Part shown: positions 1-6,084 of the stretch, one piece after another
How the letters are laid out: each line of letters begins with the position of its first letter
Position numbering within the stretch: the stretch's first letter is position 1
DNA from: Lachnospiraceae bacterium
Lineage (GTDB): Bacteria; Bacillota; Clostridia; Lachnospirales; Lachnospiraceae
Assembly (NCBI GenBank): GCA_003520105.1
Contig: DOVL01000214.1
Location: forward strand, 1 to 10,218
Length of the DNA: 10,218 nucleotides
Reading direction: 5' to 3'
The notes under the pieces: model-generated
What the model saw: only the letters and a program-made list of their open reading frames with translations
The model's database searches: none
Told to the model about the DNA's origin: nothing
Made by a program: the position numbers and the translations under genes

Positions 1-1
1 A

Positions 2-520
2 AATGTTGCAATGGATGCTGCAAGATGTGCTAAGAGACTTGGAGCTGATGTAACAATCGTTTACAGAAGAACCAAGGACGAACTTCCTGCAAGAGCAGAA
101 GAAGTTGAACATGCTGAGGAAGAGGGAATCAGATTTGCATTTCTGAATAACCCTGTTGAAGTAGTCGGTGAAAACGGCTGGGTTAAGAGTGTCAAATGCC
201 AGCAGATGGAACTCTCAGATCCTGACGAGTCGGGCAGAAGGAAACCTGTTCCGGTTGAGGGCGTATTTAATGATATAGAATGTGACTGTATGATCATGTC
301 TATCGGTACTTCACCGAACCCGCTCATCAAGTCAACAACAGAGGGACTTGAGACGCAGAAGTGGGGAGGTATCGTGGCTGACGAGGAGACCGGACTTACA
401 TCAAGAGAAGGTGTATATGCCGGAGGAGATGCGGTTACAGGCGCTGCGACAGTTATCCTTGCAATGGGAGCCGGAAAGGCGGCTGCCAAGGCTATGGACG
501 AATATATGCAGGGACGGTAA
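2..520 (+). CDS. gltA: NADPH-dependent glutamate synthase small subunit, C-terminal part (5' end outside window)
   Basis: This is the 3' part of a flavin/NADPH oxidoreductase of the glutamate synthase small-subunit family (GltD; often called gltA in clostridia), which passes electrons from NADPH for glutamate formation from glutamine and 2-oxoglutarate. The reading frame is open from base 2, so the gene enters from the left. The visible part starts in the Rossmann segment of the NADPH site (NVAMDAARCAKRLGA, then VTIVYRR). It ends with the typical C-terminal FAD-contact motif (GVYAGGDAVTGAATVILAMG, then GKAAAKAMDEYM). The family is about 460 residues long, so roughly the last 170 are seen. A hairpin terminator follows at 548-589, making this the last gene of its transcript. 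A related sulfide dehydrogenase/ferredoxin-NADP reductase subunit (SudA/NfnB-like) cannot be fully excluded from the C-terminus alone. Confidence 0.9.
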   Translation, partial: NVAMDAARCAKRLGADVTIVYRRTKDELPARAEEVEHAEEEGIRFAFLNNPVEVVGENGWVKSVKCQQMELSDPDESGRRKPVPVEGVFNDIECDCMIMSIGTSPNPLIKSTTEGLETQKWGGIVADEETGLTSREGVYAGGDAVTGAATVILAMGAGKAAAKAMDEYMQGR

Positions 521-547
521 GGTTATTTAAGAACAGCTATACGAGGG

Positions 548-589
548 AGGCAGACAGTAGATCGAAACCGGATTTACTGCCTGCCTTTT
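548..589 (+). terminator. Intrinsic terminator of the glutamate synthase gene
   Basis: The arms 548-563 and 571-586 form a 16-bp stem (AGGCAGACAGTAGATC with GATTTACTGCCTGCCT) with one A/C mismatch and one G-U pair, and a 7-base loop. A short run of T follows (586-589). It lies 28 bases after the gltA stop codon. The T tract is short, so termination may be incomplete. Confidence 0.75.
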
Positions 590-601
590 ATAGATTACAG
601 T

Positions 602-611
602 ACAGATCTGT
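602..611. promoter_or_regulatory. Perfect 10-bp palindrome upstream of the membrane protein gene
   Basis: ACAGATCTGT is a perfect palindrome ending 19 bases before the ATG of the membrane protein gene. It could be a regulator half-site pair or chance. No convincing -35/-10 pair was found beside it; the nearest -10-like sequence is TATAGA at 589-594 with no good -35. Confidence 0.2.
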
Positions 612-630
612 GTATCCGGTGGAGTGAAGG

Positions 631-1983
631 ATGAAAGTATTTTTTAAAAATCATATAATTATAATAAAGGCTGCCGCAGTATTTGCGGTAACAGTTCTTG
701 TTCTTACGACTTTACTGATACTTACGGCTTTTATACCAAAGGACAGTATCAGGAAAAATATGCTGAGCTCAGCAGAGTATCTGTGCGAGGATGAGCCTTT
801 CGTATATCTTGACGATAAGCTTTACGCATCCAAGATAGACAGATATGCGGATGCGATACTTCTCGGTATCGCATGGCAGTATGACAGTAAGGAGCCGGCA
901 CGGTCTGTCATGATGTCTGCCTTTCATCATGATGAACACGGAGCTGAAAATAAGGCGCTGCGTGAGGCTGTGCTGGACGGAACAGAGGCCGATATGCAGT
1001 ATCTCAGGTACTGGCACGGCTCGATAGCCGTGATAAGACCGCTTCTTACATTTCTTGATCTGAAGCAGATATACATACTTAACGCAGTGCTCCTTTCTCT
1101 GTTGCTAATCCTCCTGCTGTTCCTGCTTTTCAGATATAAAGCCTATGCTCCGGCAATAGGGCTTATAGCCGGGCTTGGAATGACGGTGTCATGGTATGTG
1201 CCGTGCTCGCTGGAATATACATGGACCTTCTATATAATGCTTATAATGTCTATTTTCTGCACCTTGAAAATGGTAAAAGGGAAGTGCGCCGGTGGAATGG
1301 TAACAGAAGAGAAGAGCACCGGTAGAATGGTCATAAGCTTTATGATCTGCGGAATGGTCACGAGCTTTATGGATTTTCTTACAACAGAGCTGCTTACGCT
1401 GTTTGTACCGCTTCTTATTGTTTTGTGGTTTACGCTGAACAGATCAGACGAATATCTGAGGGCAGAGAAGCCTGATAAAAAACTGTTTAAAAGGATGATA
1501 TCCCTCATGACCGGATGGGGCATCGGATATGCGGGAATGTGGGTGATGAAATGGATCGTTGCATCGCTTATACTTCATGAAAATGCATTTGCCTACGTGA
1601 AAGGTCATATCAGCGAGAGAATGGGCGGAGACTTAAATCTGGGACTCTGGGATTATCTCACGGGTGCAGTTTCACGTAATCTGAGAAGTCTTCTGCCTTA
1701 TAACGCCGGAGGTCTTGGAATGGCAGCCGGTATCATGTTAGTGATGGTGTTTCTATATTTCTGTATTATTTACAGGAAAGAAAAGCCAAGATGGAAGATC
1801 ATACTCATATATCTTCTGACAGGTATGGTTCCGGTACTCAGATTTCTGGTAATGCATAATCATTCATATCTGCATGCATTTTTTACGTTCAGGGTACTTA
1901 TTGTTTCGGTCCTTTCGGCTGCTCTTGCGGCAGGAGAGATAATAGACAGGGGGTTATTTGTACATGAAAAGAAGAGAAGATGA
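631..1983 (+). CDS. Polytopic membrane protein, possibly GT-C-like, paired with a glycosyltransferase
   Basis: This 450-residue integral membrane protein has no recognised name. About ten hydrophobic segments are visible, near residues 8-34, 148-167, 172-190, 197-213, 232-249, 251-268, 288-313, 361-381, 388-408 and 418-437. A soluble stretch of about 110 residues after the first helix is probably outside the membrane. It contains acidic residues and a RYWHG motif (126-130). The late motif HNHSYLHAFFTFR (409-421) sits at a membrane edge. One long early loop followed by many helices is reminiscent of lipid-phosphate-sugar-dependent GT-C enzymes, but no diagnostic catalytic motif is seen, so this is only inference. 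The start is ATG 631, with GGAG at 621-624. The end overlaps the next gene by 20 bases, which implies translational coupling. Short internal repeats occur at 1288-1370. Confidence 0.8.
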   Translation: MKVFFKNHIIIIKAAAVFAVTVLVLTTLLILTAFIPKDSIRKNMLSSAEYLCEDEPFVYLDDKLYASKIDRYADAILLGIAWQYDSKEPARSVMMSAFHHDEHGAENKALREAVLDGTEADMQYLRYWHGSIAVIRPLLTFLDLKQIYILNAVLLSLLLILLLFLLFRYKAYAPAIGLIAGLGMTVSWYVPCSLEYTWTFYIMLIMSIFCTLKMVKGKCAGGMVTEEKSTGRMVISFMICGMVTSFMDFLTTELLTLFVPLLIVLWFTLNRSDEYLRAEKPDKKLFKRMISLMTGWGIGYAGMWVMKWIVASLILHENAFAYVKGHISERMGGDLNLGLWDYLTGAVSRNLRSLLPYNAGGLGMAAGIMLVMVFLYFCIIYRKEKPRWKIILIYLLTGMVPVLRFLVMHNHSYLHAFFTFRVLIVSVLSAALAAGEIIDRGLFVHEKKRR

Positions 1984-2656
1984 GCTTCAGCTGACTATCC
2001 TTATGCCCTGTCTGAATGAAGAGGCATCGGTCGGAAGCTGCGTAGATGAGGCTTTCAGATTCATGAAGGATCATAATATTAAAGGCGAGGTTCTGGTTGT
2101 AGATAACGGCTCGACGGACAATTCAAGGATCGAAGCGAGAAAATACGGTGCAAGGACAGTTCTCCAGAAACGAAGAGGATACGGGGCTGCGCTCCGGACG
2201 GGGATAAGGGCGAGCCGCGGAAGAGTTATCATAATGGGCGACTGCGACACAACATATGATTTTTATGATAATTATGAGATGTATAGGCTGCTCTCGGAAG
2301 GAAAGGCAGATGTTGTGATCGGGAACAGATTTGCCGGAGGCTTCGAAAAGGGTGCTGTTCCTTTCTCTCATAAGGTGGGAGCGAGGATATTGTCGCTTGC
2401 CGGCCGGCTTAGGTTTCATACTGATGTGGCTGATTTCCACTGCGGACTCAGAGGGCTTACGAAGGAAGCGGCAGGGAAGATGAGATTTTATACGACAGGT
2501 ATGGAATTTGCGACAGAGATGATAGCGGAGGCGGCGAGAAAGAACCTCAGGATAAGACAGGTTGCGGTAAGGCTGCGGCGCTGCTGTTATGTGCGAAGCT
2601 CGAAGCTCCGTACAATAAGGGATGGTTTCAGGCATCTGATATTCATCCTGAGATGA
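1964..2656 (+). CDS. Family 2 glycosyltransferase, dolichyl/polyprenyl-phosphate sugar transferase type (DPM1-like)
   Basis: A 230-residue GT-A enzyme predicted to move a sugar from a nucleotide donor, probably to a polyprenyl phosphate. Motifs in order from ATG 1964: MPCLNEE (14-20), VVDNGSTDNS (45-54, nucleotide binding), MGDCDTTYDF (91-100, with the metal-binding D-x-D), VIGNRF (118-123), DFHCGLRG (157-164, acceptor region) and GMEFATEMIAEA (179-190). ATG 1964 is preferred over a TTG at 1958 because the purine tract AGGGGG (1948-1953) is about 10 bases from the ATG and too close to the TTG. The protein ends just after the conserved RTIRDGFRHL block and lacks the C-terminal membrane helices many relatives carry, so the partner membrane protein may supply the membrane part. 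The 20-base overlap with that gene supports joint function. The sugar and the acceptor cannot be read from the sequence. Confidence 0.88.
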   Translation: MKRREDELQLTILMPCLNEEASVGSCVDEAFRFMKDHNIKGEVLVVDNGSTDNSRIEARKYGARTVLQKRRGYGAALRTGIRASRGRVIIMGDCDTTYDFYDNYEMYRLLSEGKADVVIGNRFAGGFEKGAVPFSHKVGARILSLAGRLRFHTDVADFHCGLRGLTKEAAGKMRFYTTGMEFATEMIAEAARKNLRIRQVAVRLRRCCYVRSSKLRTIRDGFRHLIFILR

Positions 2657-2660
2657 TTCC

Positions 2661-2735
2661 AAAATAATACGTAAAATGATGCAAGATAATGCGGATAATA
2701 ATGCGCAAAATGATGCATGCAAAATGATGCGAAAA
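2661..2735. repeat. Degenerate short direct repeats, consensus AAAATGATGC
   Basis: Between the glycosyltransferase and the surface protein, about six tandem-like copies of a 10-14 base unit occur. Examples are AAAATAATACGT, AAAATGATGC, AAGATAATGCGG, ATAATAATGCGC, AAAATGATGCATGC and AAAATGATGCG. Two copies are exact (2673-2682 and 2721-2730), and a third core, CAAAATGATGCATG, sits between. The copies are imperfect and unequal in length, which looks like slippage-driven or decayed sequence. Confidence 0.6.
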
Positions 2736-2780
2736 ATCATATATCCTCTTGTAATCGGTGGGGGGTATATGATAGTATGA
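2676..2780 (+). CDS. Tiny ORF across the repeats, possible remnant
   Basis: A 34-codon ORF begins MMQDNADNN, is rich in Asn/Asp/Gln because of the repeats, and ends in a hydrophobic tail beginning at MMRKIIYPLV (residues 17-26). A second possible start is the ATG pair at 2724-2729. Its stop (TGA 2778-2780) overlaps an ATG at 2777 that is in frame with the downstream surface protein. No clear ribosome binding site precedes it and I recognise no family. It may be a broken membrane-protein start or simply repeat-derived open sequence. Low confidence that it is translated. Confidence 0.15.
   Translation: MMQDNADNNAQNDACKMMRKIIYPLVIGGGYMIV
2749..2778 (+). promoter_or_regulatory. Possible promoter for the surface protein gene
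   Basis: TTGTAA (2749-2754) and TAGTAT (2773-2778) are separated by 18 bases, a weak match to a sigma-A type promoter, about 45 bases ahead of the surface protein start. A transcript from here would begin near 2785. The AT-rich context makes chance matches likely. Confidence 0.25.
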
Positions 2781-2821
2781 GAATTGTAGTAGTTTTTGGT
2801 TTTTATACGTGGAGGTATCGT

Positions 2822-4360
2822 ATGAAGGGAAAGAGAAAAATAGTTAAAACGAGGAGGAGAAGGCTTCTGACATTATGCCTGGCTCTTGCGATGGCATTCT
2901 GTTACAATATGCCGGTTTTCGCGCAGGATTATCAGGTGAATAAGAAAAATGATTCAGGTGAAATGGTTGCCGATGAGAGTCTGAAGGATAAGATAGTATG
3001 GGCAGGAGAGGATAGTTTCACGGCTCAGGCAATCGCTCAGGGCGATGAAATTGATGTACAATTAGTATACGGTCTTGAGGATTATGACAGAATAGCCAAT
3101 TCCCAAAAGCTTTGGGTAGATGCGTTTAATAAAGAATACGGGCTTATGTCTTCGTTTCAAGATGTATACAGTGAAATGTATGACAAGGATGATACGGTAA
3201 GAGCATGGCGGATTGGTAGAGTTGATCAGGGGTATACGACCGGTAAGACACTATGTAGAGTTTATCTTAAGCCTGTCAACACCTACAAGATAACATATCA
3301 TATTGGCGATACTGAGTATGCCGGCGGATATTATGCTGAGGAGCAGGGCAAGACTCTTATCAAAACGGATGAACTGGCTGCAAATGATATGACAGTTCCT
3401 GAAGGAGCAACATTTTTGGCATGGTATGATAACCCTGATTTCGAAGGAGATCCGGTCAAAGAGATTTCGGCACGGGATATTACAGAGATTTCGGCACAGG
3501 ATATAAAAGACAAGGATTTTTACGCTAAACTGAAGTATGAAGAGTATGATATAGAATATGAGCTTGGTGACGGAGGCTTCCTTCTTGGATATGAGCCGCC
3601 GGTAAGCTATACCGTACAGGATGAGGTTACTCTTCCGACTGCTGAGAATCTTTCAAAGCCTATGGCCAGATTTAACGGCTGGTATGACAATGCTGATTTT
3701 ACAGGTGAGGCTGTAACAAGCATCCCTGCAGGCTCTACAGGTGATAAAGTCTTCTATGCAAATTTTGAGACTGTTATCTATGAGGTTGAACCGCCTGACA
3801 GTTATATATTAAACAGTGGTGAGGATAGAACCTTCCATGTGCTTGAAGCTTCCATGGATGACCTTATAAGCGTCGAGTGGGACGGAGCGGAGCTTACTTC
3901 TGAAGATTACACGGTCTCAGCCGGCTCTACAAAAGTAACCTTCAGCCCGGATTTCCTTGATGAACAGAAGGTTGGAGAGCACCTGTTTAAGGCTATATTT
4001 AAGGATGGATACGGTGAGTCGCAGATAAAGGTACTTGAACCGGAAGAAGAGTCGGTAACTCCTGTTGATGAACCTGAGGAGCCATCGGAGGAGGCTTCAG
4101 AGAAAGTTACGGAAGAAACCTCGGAGGAAGTTTCTTCGGAGGGTGACAGTACAGAGAAGACAGCTCCTGATGCTGAGGTCAGCGGCGGAGATGATAAGTC
4201 TGTCAGTGAGGACAAAACCGAAGCTTCAAATGTAGACAACAGTGTTAAGACAGGAGACAATGCAGAACCACTGCTTGCAGCAATCTTAATGATCGCCGGT
4301 CTGGCAGGAGCTGTATTTGTGGCATTCCTTGGAAGAAGAAAGCGTTCTTCGGGGAAATAA
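2822..4360 (+). CDS. Secreted cell-wall-anchored protein with two InlB-type repeats and an X2-like Ig domain
   Basis: A 512-residue surface protein. A signal peptide is clear: basic KGKRKIVKTRRRR, a hydrophobic core at about 15-30, and likely cleavage after PVFA (residue 34). Residues about 155-237 and 243-316 are two InlB/Listeria-Bacteroides type beta-repeats, each with an F-x-x-WYDN-x-DF-x-G core and a closing D-K-x-FYA. Residues about 323-406 resemble X2-type Ig domains (DG-x-EL, YTVSAGST, VGEHLFKA). An acidic Glu/Ser/Thr stalk (407-470) leads to VKTGDN (475-480), a hydrophobic span (about 483-503) and GRRKR, the layout of a sortase-anchored protein. ATG 2822 is chosen over in-frame ATGs at 2717 and 2777 because GGAGG (2811-2815) is ideally placed and the signal peptide starts there. 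Such proteins usually act in adhesion or surface display. The ligand is unknown, and no catalytic domain is seen. Confidence 0.88.
   Translation: MKGKRKIVKTRRRRLLTLCLALAMAFCYNMPVFAQDYQVNKKNDSGEMVADESLKDKIVWAGEDSFTAQAIAQGDEIDVQLVYGLEDYDRIANSQKLWVDAFNKEYGLMSSFQDVYSEMYDKDDTVRAWRIGRVDQGYTTGKTLCRVYLKPVNTYKITYHIGDTEYAGGYYAEEQGKTLIKTDELAANDMTVPEGATFLAWYDNPDFEGDPVKEISARDITEISAQDIKDKDFYAKLKYEEYDIEYELGDGGFLLGYEPPVSYTVQDEVTLPTAENLSKPMARFNGWYDNADFTGEAVTSIPAGSTGDKVFYANFETVIYEVEPPDSYILNSGEDRTFHVLEASMDDLISVEWDGAELTSEDYTVSAGSTKVTFSPDFLDEQKVGEHLFKAIFKDGYGESQIKVLEPEEESVTPVDEPEEPSEEASEKVTEETSEEVSSEGDSTEKTAPDAEVSGGDDKSVSEDKTEASNVDNSVKTGDNAEPLLAAILMIAGLAGAVFVAFLGRRKRSSGK
3461..3508 (+). repeat. 24-bp in-frame tandem duplication within the first InlB repeat
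   Basis: Units 3461-3484 and 3485-3508 match at 21 of 24 bases. They encode EISARDIT and EISAQDIK. The second InlB repeat of the same protein lacks this extra octapeptide, so the first repeat is about 8 residues longer exactly here. This fits a fairly recent slippage duplication. Confidence 0.85.
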
Positions 4361-4366
4361 GCAGCA

Positions 4367-4388
4367 TATAGCCGATAAATCGGTTATA
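4367..4388 (+). other. Stem-loop just after the surface protein gene
   Basis: TATAGCCGAT (4367-4376) and ATCGGTTATA (4379-4388) are complementary, with one G-U pair across a very tight loop. It begins 6 bases after the stop codon. No T tract follows, so it may be a 3'-end stabilising hairpin rather than a terminator. Confidence 0.4.
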
Positions 4389-4421
4389 ACAGTAATATCA
4401 TAAATATTATATTTAAAAATC

Positions 4422-4465
4422 ATCCGTATGTCTGAGAGGTTTTTCGAGGACATACGGATTTTTTT
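4422..4465 (+). terminator. Strong intrinsic terminator of the surface protein gene
   Basis: A perfect 11-bp stem (ATCCGTATGTC at 4422-4432 with GACATACGGAT at 4449-4459) has a 16-base loop and is followed by seven T (4459-4465). A run of A before the left arm (4415-4419) could let it also work for minus-strand transcripts. Confidence 0.88.
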
Positions 4466-4509
4466 CCCTGAAAGTGTACATCTGTTTTAATCGTACTTAC
4501 GATAAGCTT

Positions 4510-4690
4510 TTATTTCTTCTTGATGCCTTTCTCAATGGTTTTCTTGGCGTTCGGTCCTGTTACAGGCTGTTTAACATTTGCAGGAGCCTTACTTCATCAA
4601 GGCTGTCATATAACCAGCCGACTGATGCGACTCTCATGGCAGAGCCGTTGGTGCAAGCAAAAATAACAGAGCATGGCTTGTTATAAAACT
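4510..4690 (-). pseudogene. Remnant of an ADP-ribosylglycohydrolase (DraG/ARH-like) gene, frame broken
   Basis: Read on the minus strand from 4688, an open stretch encodes about 42 residues up to a stop at 4560-4562. It contains TNGSAMRVASVGWLYDSLDE, which closely resembles the conserved metal/substrate-site block of ADP-ribosylglycohydrolases (pattern GNG-x-x-MRV-x-x-x-G, then a D-x-L-E/D-E stretch). These enzymes remove ADP-ribose from proteins or other targets. A real family member is about 250-300 residues, so this is a scrap with no start codon or remaining catalytic parts. In another minus frame, an overlapping open stretch from about 4590 to a stop at 4510-4512 encodes a Lys-rich tail (beginning KAPANVKQPVTGPNAKK), possibly a second fragment or the frameshifted end. 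The 70-codon plus-strand ORF over this region is a shadow. The family call rests on one motif. Confidence 0.6.
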
Positions 4691-4693
4691 TTG

Positions 4694-4702
4694 TGTTATA
4701 AT
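4694..4702 (+). promoter_or_regulatory. Possible extended -10 promoter for the small-ORF/DUF6892/GNAT unit
   Basis: TGTTATAAT (4694-4702) is a perfect consensus TATAAT with the extended -10 TG one base upstream. No good -35 lies at 16-18 bases; the nearest, TTGTTA at 4678-4683, is too close. Extended -10 promoters can do without one. It lies 35 bases before the first start codon of the following unit and overlaps the 5' edge of the pseudogene remnant. Confidence 0.5.
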
Positions 4703-4737
4703 AATACATCACTATTTGTATGGCGCGAGGAGTATTT

Positions 4738-4923
4738 ATGAACTTATTTGAAATTTTATCAAATATGAATCATCCCTCTGAAAAGAAAGGCCGGCTGGAG
4801 ACGGAAGACATAAAAGACACGAGTATCCGGATACGATATAAAGATAATAAATCGCGTGAATTTAATCCGGGATGTTCGCTACATAAAAATATATATGCAA
4901 AATGTGAGATGGAGGAGATATAA
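4738..4923 (+). CDS. Small hypothetical protein, 61 residues
   Basis: I do not recognise this protein. It begins MNLFEILSNMNHPSEKKG, is soluble and highly charged (RIRYKDNKSREFNPG in the middle), and has no signal peptide or membrane segment. ATG 4738 is preferred over an in-frame ATG at 4720 because AGGAG (4728-4732) is well spaced before it. It is the first ORF after a possible extended -10 promoter and ends 2 bases before the next small ORF, whose ribosome binding site lies inside it. It could be an intact small protein or the N-terminal piece of a longer ancestor. Small charged proteins next to fragments of this kind often belong to fast-changing immunity-type loci, but nothing here proves that. 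Confidence 0.5.
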   Translation: MNLFEILSNMNHPSEKKGRLETEDIKDTSIRIRYKDNKSREFNPGCSLHKNIYAKCEMEEI

Positions 4924-4925
4924 AT

Positions 4926-5024
4926 ATGTTAGACAAGACATTTGGAGAAGTTGAATATAGTGAAGAGTACGGATATGTAGTAGAAAAGAAGCTTTTCTTT
5001 GGCGGAGAAGGACGGAACGATTGA
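4926..5024 (+). pseudogene. 32-codon ORF, probable truncated gene start
   Basis: The ORF has a near-ideal ribosome binding site (GGAGGAG, 4911-4917, 8 bases before ATG 4926) and begins MLDKTFGEVEYSEEYGYVVE, like a normal globular domain with alternating strand residues. It stops abruptly after GGEGRND. The following 44 bases before the next gene carry stops in other frames (for example the adjacent TAA/TAG near 5040), so no simple single frameshift restores a long protein. I infer that the 5' end of a once longer gene survives and the rest was deleted. Alternatively it is a genuine micro-protein. Family unknown. Confidence 0.4.
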
Positions 5025-5068
5025 AGTTGGACACGTGGGATAATAGTTTTTGAAAGGCGGATCGGAAG

Positions 5069-6073
5069 ATGAATCATATAGATGTTTTAGATTCAGCAGT
5101 TAATGTGAATGGCCACATATTGGAGTTCCCGTTATCTTATGATGAGATAAAAGCGGTGTTGGGCGAAGCAAGAATTGTTACAGACGATAGCTGCGGAGTG
5201 CATATATCATATTATTATGACGATCTGGGAATAGAATTTGAGGGTTCCCCTGAATATATAAGTAATCTCAGAAGAAAAAAGGCATATAAGGATAAGGAAC
5301 ATAACATAATTGCGATGGCTCTGTATGTGACGGGAGAGCAAATGTATGGTTTTAAAGATACCATGTGTGAAAAGAAATACGTTGGTAATCTTACTGTTTT
5401 AGGCAGACAGATTGATAGAGACAGAACGTGGAAATCAATTCTCGGATACGGATGTCAGCCTCTTGTTGATGAGAAGAGTAAGGTGAAGAGGTATATTCAG
5501 GTCCAGACAACCATTCATACGGAAGACGAAGAGCCTTTCTATGATGGGGATATTTTGCTAAAAGATGTAGGTATCAATTTTGAACCCGAGAGACCTAAGA
5601 GCAAGGTGAACTATAATATCGTGACACCGGACGAAGAATGTCTGGTATTTGATACGTTCAACTTTAAACTGGCAGTAATAAATGAGCTTATGTATAACCA
5701 GCTGGTACTGGAACCATATTTTGATATATATGATTATATGGCTTTTAAGAAAGCACATTGGAATCTTGAAACTGACAAAAATGTCAGAGCAGCTGTCAAT
5801 TACTTTAAGGAGCTATCGATTCCGGCTGGGCTTGCTGATCATGTAACTGAAATCAATATGGATGGAGCAGATGAGATTTATATGAATATTGCTCCGGAAT
5901 GGGATGGCAGAGATGAAAGGTTTGATTTCAACAGCCTTTCGGAGACCGAGCTTAAGCAGTTTAAGAATCTAAAGAAGATGGTTATCTTTGGAAATGATAA
6001 GGATGCTGCTAAACTAAGAAAAACATGTGATCCATTAGGAATAGAGGTTGAACCGTTAGCTACGGTTGGATAA
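5069..6073 (+). CDS. DUF6892-like protein of unknown function
   Basis: A 334-residue soluble protein with two parts. Residues about 8-110 form an N-terminal domain (VNVNGHILEFPLSYDEI, then LGEAR and YYYDDLGIEF) resembling the beta-rich DUF7738-type region that often precedes DUF6892. Residues about 192-330 match my memory of DUF6892: FDTFNFKLAVINELMY, FDIYDYM, LSIPAGLADHVTEINMDG, IYMNIAPEWDG, and LSETELKQFKNLKK. The middle (110-190) is charged and less distinctive. There is no signal peptide, membrane helix or visible catalytic motif. The start ATG 5069 has GGAAG directly before it and AAAGG at 5053-5057. The GNAT gene starts 11 bases after the stop, suggesting one transcript. The family has no established function; such proteins are sometimes found among predicted immunity or contact-dependent loci. 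The domain assignment is from memory of sequence style. Confidence 0.65.
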   Translation: MNHIDVLDSAVNVNGHILEFPLSYDEIKAVLGEARIVTDDSCGVHISYYYDDLGIEFEGSPEYISNLRRKKAYKDKEHNIIAMALYVTGEQMYGFKDTMCEKKYVGNLTVLGRQIDRDRTWKSILGYGCQPLVDEKSKVKRYIQVQTTIHTEDEEPFYDGDILLKDVGINFEPERPKSKVNYNIVTPDEECLVFDTFNFKLAVINELMYNQLVLEPYFDIYDYMAFKKAHWNLETDKNVRAAVNYFKELSIPAGLADHVTEINMDGADEIYMNIAPEWDGRDERFDFNSLSETELKQFKNLKKMVIFGNDKDAAKLRKTCDPLGIEVEPLATVG

Positions 6074-6084
6074 AGGGTGAAAAA

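Noticed and set aside
2560..2656. Possible frameshift near the end of the glycosyltransferase (the RRCCYV segment)
   Set aside because: The conserved SKLRTIRDGFRHL block follows in the same frame, and no alternative frame gives a better family match, so the gene appears intact though compact.
2123..2740. 205-codon minus-strand ORF opposite the glycosyltransferase
   Set aside because: It is a mirror of a gene with clear motifs in the other strand, and its own translation has no recognisable domain.
2717..2821. Longer N-terminus for the surface protein from ATG 2717 or 2777
   Set aside because: The added residues come from the repeat tract and would place a basic stretch ahead of a good signal peptide. 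The ideal GGAGG is in front of ATG 2822.
4474..4686. Plus-strand 70-codon ORF starting at a GTG
   Set aside because: It has no ribosome binding site and overlies the minus-strand ADP-ribosylglycohydrolase remnant, which explains its openness.
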